DNA of 64,000 bases from Rossellomorea aquimaris. GTDB taxonomy: Bacteria; Bacillota; Bacilli; Bacillales; Bacillaceae_B. The DNA lies in assembly GCF_008180865.1 (NCBI RefSeq), contig NZ_VTEX01000002.1, forward strand, positions 930,001-994,000, written 5' to 3'. How positions within the stretch are numbered: the stretch's first letter is position 1; each line of letters opens with the position of its first letter. Positions 61,493 to 64,000 of the stretch are shown in pieces. A program made the position numbers and the translations under genes. The notes under the pieces are model-generated. The model searched no databases, was not told the DNA's origin, and worked only from the letters and a program-made list of their open reading frames with translations.

Positions 61493-61792
61493 TTATGGTG
61501 ACTCATTAAGAGGATCGTGAAGTATGATGACGGGCATTGACTTAGGGGTAACCATGAAACCATAGACTCTTCCATCCTTGTCCTTATACGCTACAGAATA
61601 ATCTCCAAACTGAGGTGAGAATTCGACGTTTTGGTATTCGAGGTCAAGATCCTGATACTTAAGGCTAACATACAGGTTGGCGGCGATTCTTGCGGTCAGG
61701 TGTTGTACACTGGAAATCCGGTTGGCTACTATTATGAGGATGATTGCTAAACCAAGTAACATGACTTTCTTTGTCCTGGACACTCTGATCAT
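61493..61792 (-). CDS. DUF3139-like small membrane-anchored protein
   Basis: 99 aa with one N-terminal membrane segment (VMLLGLAIILIIVANRIS) and an extracytoplasmic domain LYVSLKYQDLDLEYQNVEF / GDYSVAYKDKDGRVYGFMV, which resembles DUF3139. Function unknown. AGGGGG precedes the ATG. Confidence 0.7.
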   Translation of the reverse strand: MIRVSRTKKVMLLGLAIILIIVANRISSVQHLTARIAANLYVSLKYQDLDLEYQNVEFSPQFGDYSVAYKDKDGRVYGFMVTPKSMPVIILHDPLNESP

Positions 61793-62249
61793 TCATCAAG
61801 CCCCCTTTTATTTCTTCATCACTACTATACTCGTATACTCTCTATTATATACCTATTCCCTGAACCATGACAAAAGATCTACTTTTTTTAGCAGCTCTTT
61901 TTATTGCTATTCTCTTTCAGGTGAATTGGACTACTGAATAGGCATTCCATTAGGGATGAGTGAAATATTCAAATCCATTTTCTACATTCATAAAAAATAC
62001 CGCACCTACAACGAAATGTCCTAATTACTCTTTATAACAGCTTGATTGCCCGATTTCCCCGTCCCCCCCCCTTAACTGTAAATATTAGTCGTTTCACTAA
62101 CTCAAATGGTTTCAATTTCACTATTAAAAAAAGTGCCGTTTCAAAACAGCCCTTAATTTTATGTGTTTCACCACATGACGTAATATTACGGTCTTAAACA
62201 ACCGTTTAACCCTTTCTACCTTGTCAGACCAACAACTTTCTCTCTTAAT
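61793..62249. other. Gene-free AT-rich stretch
   Basis: About 455 bp with no ORF supported by a ribosome binding site. It contains a run of nine C residues near 62064 and a TTAAACAACCGTTTAA palindrome-like sequence near 62195. No promoter or hairpin is convincing. Confidence 0.5.
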
Positions 62250-62260
62250 CAAACGTTTGT

Positions 62261-62587
62261 TTAGTTGTCTAACATCTTCACCAGACGGGACAACTGGCTA
62301 TGTAACTCGTCAATTGGAACGAACCTGGCCTTCCTGAACATTTCTTTACCATCTACAAAAACGATGACGACCGGGACAGTGAAGATGGAGAATTCACCTG
62401 CTATTTCCGGTATTTCTTCTGCATCCGCATGAATGGACCTCACATCTTGAAACTCTTCCAATACTCCTTTCACTTGTGGCAAAAGAGAGTGACAAACAGA
62501 GCAATTGGGTCTTGAAATGTATAGTAAACTCAGCTTTTCTGCAGCAAGTGTAGCATTGATGGATTCTAAAGAATGAACTTCTTCCAT
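62261..62587 (-). CDS. Thioredoxin-family protein
   Basis: 108 aa, thioredoxin fold: LLYISRPNCSVCHSLLPQVKG with the CSVC redox pair, and a cis-Pro in FTVPVVIVFVDG. Similar in size to B. subtilis YdbP/YtpP. AGGAGAT precedes the ATG. A third copy of CAAACGTTTGTTTA overlaps the 3' end (62250-62264). Confidence 0.88.
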   Translation of the reverse strand: MEEVHSLESINATLAAEKLSLLYISRPNCSVCHSLLPQVKGVLEEFQDVRSIHADAEEIPEIAGEFSIFTVPVVIVFVDGKEMFRKARFVPIDELHSQLSRLVKMLDN

Positions 62588-62647
62588 ATCTTGAGATCTC
62601 CTTTCTTGGATTACACATTACTAATAGGTATACCCACATCTCCACAG

Positions 62648-62673
62648 GTTTACCATTGCTAATCCATGGGAAA
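62648..62673 (+). promoter_or_regulatory. Candidate SigB promoter of the yflT-like gene
   Basis: GTTTAC (62648-62653), 14-bp spacer, GGGAAA (62668-62673). The B. subtilis yflT gene is in the SigB regulon. Confidence 0.5.
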
Positions 62674-62715
62674 AGATAAACGACAGTACAATTTAAATGA
62701 TGGAGGAGACCTGAA

Positions 62716-63039
62716 TTGAAACCGACTGTTAAGGAATTTTATGACGATAAGGAATTAATTACAGAAGTTGAAAAGCTTTCTTCTCAAGGTATCGATAAAC
62801 ATAATCTTTATGTATTATCCCATGATGATGACCGGACGGACAGAGTAGCTGATCGCGCTGACGCCAATGAAATTGGTGTAAAGGAAACAGGGATAGGGAC
62901 TGCAGTAGGGAACATGATCCTGAAAAAAGGTGACGAACTCCGAAACAAGCTGATGGAAGTTGGATTTTCTCACGAAGAAGCGGATCAGTACGAAGAAAAG
63001 CTCGATGAAGGAAAGATTTTATTGATTGTTAAAAACTGA
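62716..63039 (+). CDS. General stress protein 17M (YflT family)
   Basis: 107 aa, TTG start after GGAGGAG. YflT pattern: LITEVEKLSSQGIDKHNLYVLSHDDDRT, then a short Gly-containing stretch (GIGTAVGNM) and an acidic end (EEADQYEEKLDEGKILLIV). Cytoplasmic stress protein of unknown activity. Confidence 0.88.
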   Translation: MKPTVKEFYDDKELITEVEKLSSQGIDKHNLYVLSHDDDRTDRVADRADANEIGVKETGIGTAVGNMILKKGDELRNKLMEVGFSHEEADQYEEKLDEGKILLIVKN

Positions 63040-63058
63040 CCTGATAGAGAAATGACTT

Positions 63059-63086
63059 AGGATGATTCCCAGGAATCATCCTTTTC
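63059..63086. terminator. Bidirectional terminator
   Basis: AGGATGATTCC / GGAATCATCCT with a 2-nt loop and TTTT, between converging genes. Confidence 0.85.
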
Positions 63087-63618
63087 TGTCTTGAAATACA
63101 TATAGCTTCCCGTTTGAAGGTCTTCTAAACTTAGGGCCTCTAAACCCACGTTTTATAAGCTCTTTTCTCATAAATATCATAATCCCGCCATGGCCTACAA
63201 TGAGAACGTCCTCACCCTCTTGTATGATCGCATCGACAATCGCGTTGATTCTTTTAAGGATCTCTTTCTTACTTTCAGGCTGAGAACGATGATTAAACCA
63301 ACAGGCTACTCTGATCATAAATAAATGTAAAAACAGTGGAAGCTTTCTCCTGGAACTGAATAAGGGAGATAGCCTGATTTCACGCAGTTCCTTCAACGAT
63401 ACGATATCCCCTGCATAGACTTCTCGTGCGGTTACTTCTGCCCTGGCTAAGTCACTTGCATAGCACTTCTTCCATTCAATATCATGAAGATCCACCTCGT
63501 TCTCTTCTACATCAGACTCATCGTACTCTTCTACCCACTTCATTAATTCTTCGGATGTCACAAATCTATCAGGATATCCTCTTGTTACTTTAAAGTGTCT
63601 CACAAGCCCAATCTTCAC
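63076..63618 (-). CDS. Histidine phosphatase family protein
   Basis: 180 aa, phosphoglycerate-mutase-like fold. The catalytic His motif is LVRHFKV (RHG variant); the second His is in VLIVGHGGIMIF; a phosphate-binding Arg lies in SDLARAEVTA. GTG start at 63618 after AAGGGGG. Substrate unknown. Confidence 0.87.
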   Translation of the reverse strand: MKIGLVRHFKVTRGYPDRFVTSEELMKWVEEYDESDVEENEVDLHDIEWKKCYASDLARAEVTAREVYAGDIVSLKELREIRLSPLFSSRRKLPLFLHLFMIRVACWFNHRSQPESKKEILKRINAIVDAIIQEGEDVLIVGHGGIMIFMRKELIKRGFRGPKFRRPSNGKLYVFQDRKG

Positions 63619-63657
63619 ACTTTCGCCCCCTTCACTACCATTATACTATTTTTGGAA

Positions 63658-63692
63658 ATAAAAAAAGCATGCGATCTAAGCCGCATGCTCAC
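63658..63692 (-). terminator. Terminator of the ZIP transporter gene
   Basis: AGCATGCG (63666-63673) / CGCATGCT (63682-63689) stem followed on the minus strand by seven T residues. Confidence 0.82.
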
Positions 63693-63697
63693 TTTTA

Positions 63698-64000
63698 TTA
63701 ACCTAAAGATACGTCCAGAATCATCATCACTACAAATCCAAGCATGAGTCCCAGTGTGGCCAAGTCTGTACTTCCAGAGGATTGAGACTCCGGGATCAGC
63801 TCTTCTACTACCACGAAAATCATGGCACCTGCAGCAAATGCCAGTGCGTAAGGAAGCAACGGCTGCACTAATAGGACAGCAGCTGCACCAATTACGGCAG
63901 CAATGGGTTCAACGATGGCAGAAAGCTGACCATAGTTGAAGGACCTCAGACGTGACATTCCTTCTCCGCGCAATGGAATGGACAGTGCTGCCCCTTCAGG
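63698..64000 (-). CDS. ZIP-family metal transporter (N-terminal part beyond window)
   Basis: C-terminal 100 residues of a ZupT-like divalent-metal importer. The frame stays open to base 64000 on the minus strand and reads [15 protein letters not shown], the conserved ZIP metal-site helix, so the gene is truncated by the window. Following helices: [16 protein letters not shown] and the motif [12 protein letters not shown]. Confidence 0.88.
   Translation of the reverse strand, partial: PEGAALSIPLRGEGMSRLRSFNYGQLSAIVEPIAAVIGAAAVLLVQPLLPYALAFAAGAMIFVVVEELIPESQSSGSTDLATLGLMLGFVVMMILDVSLG

Overview
The window looks like a chromosomal segment of an endospore-forming Bacillaceae bacterium (Rossellomorea/Bacillus-like). 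The evidence is strong Bacillus-type ribosome binding sites, a T-box leader, candidate SigB promoters, spore proteins (alpha/beta-type SASP), an intracellular subtilisin of the IspA type and a KinB-like sporulation kinase. No rRNA, tRNA, prophage, CRISPR array or intact IS element was found.

Bases 1-26100 form a catabolic island for aromatic amino acids and phenylacetate, almost all on the minus strand. In transcription order the first block (8782 to 1) encodes an FlK-like thioesterase, phenylalanine dehydrogenase, a complete 2-oxoacid dehydrogenase complex (E1 alpha, E1 beta, E2, E3), 4-hydroxyphenylpyruvate dioxygenase and a HisC-type aminotransferase (cut by the window edge). The second block (26047 to 16202) is the phenylacetate operon: paaK, paaA, paaB, paaC, paaD, an EthD-like protein, paaF, paaG, an aldehyde dehydrogenase, paaH and paaJ. 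Between them lie an ABC importer of the TrpXYZ type, a FabK/nitronate-monooxygenase-like flavoprotein, a PadR/DUF1129 pair and the regulator PaaX. The simplest reading is Phe -> phenylpyruvate -> phenylacetyl-CoA -> ring epoxide -> beta-oxidation, with a side branch for 4-hydroxyphenylpyruvate. Five promoters in this island (thioesterase/PheDH, importer, flavoprotein, paaX, paaK) carry one 17-bp AACG-N9-CGTT-type palindrome, which I propose is the PaaX operator.

Bases 26600-41600 hold general genes: a DUF899-glyoxalase fusion, a MarR-controlled MFS exporter, a GntR regulator, an ABC-F ATPase, a DAO-type oxidase, an NSS amino-acid transporter under a probable Phe-type T-box, Cu/Zn SOD, IspA, small spore/stress proteins, a ferritin-like protein and a nuclease-helicase. 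A 143-bp four-way-junction palindrome follows ispA.

Bases 41600-64000 hold a KinB-like kinase, an unusual HTH protein fused to a degenerate F1-ATPase-beta-like domain, a cyclic-phosphate receiver protein, an ArAE exporter, an acyl-CoA dehydrogenase, an AGCS symporter, a SASP, a uracil-DNA glycosylase and a stress flavin protein. These are followed by a strong candidate stand-alone structured RNA of about 340 nt, a heterodimeric ABC exporter, a channel protein, a beta-propeller protein, a ThrE-type exporter pair and assorted small proteins, ending in a truncated ZIP transporter. Short palindromic repeats (an AGGTCCGTCCCT family and a 125-bp tandem hairpin repeat) are scattered through intergenic DNA.
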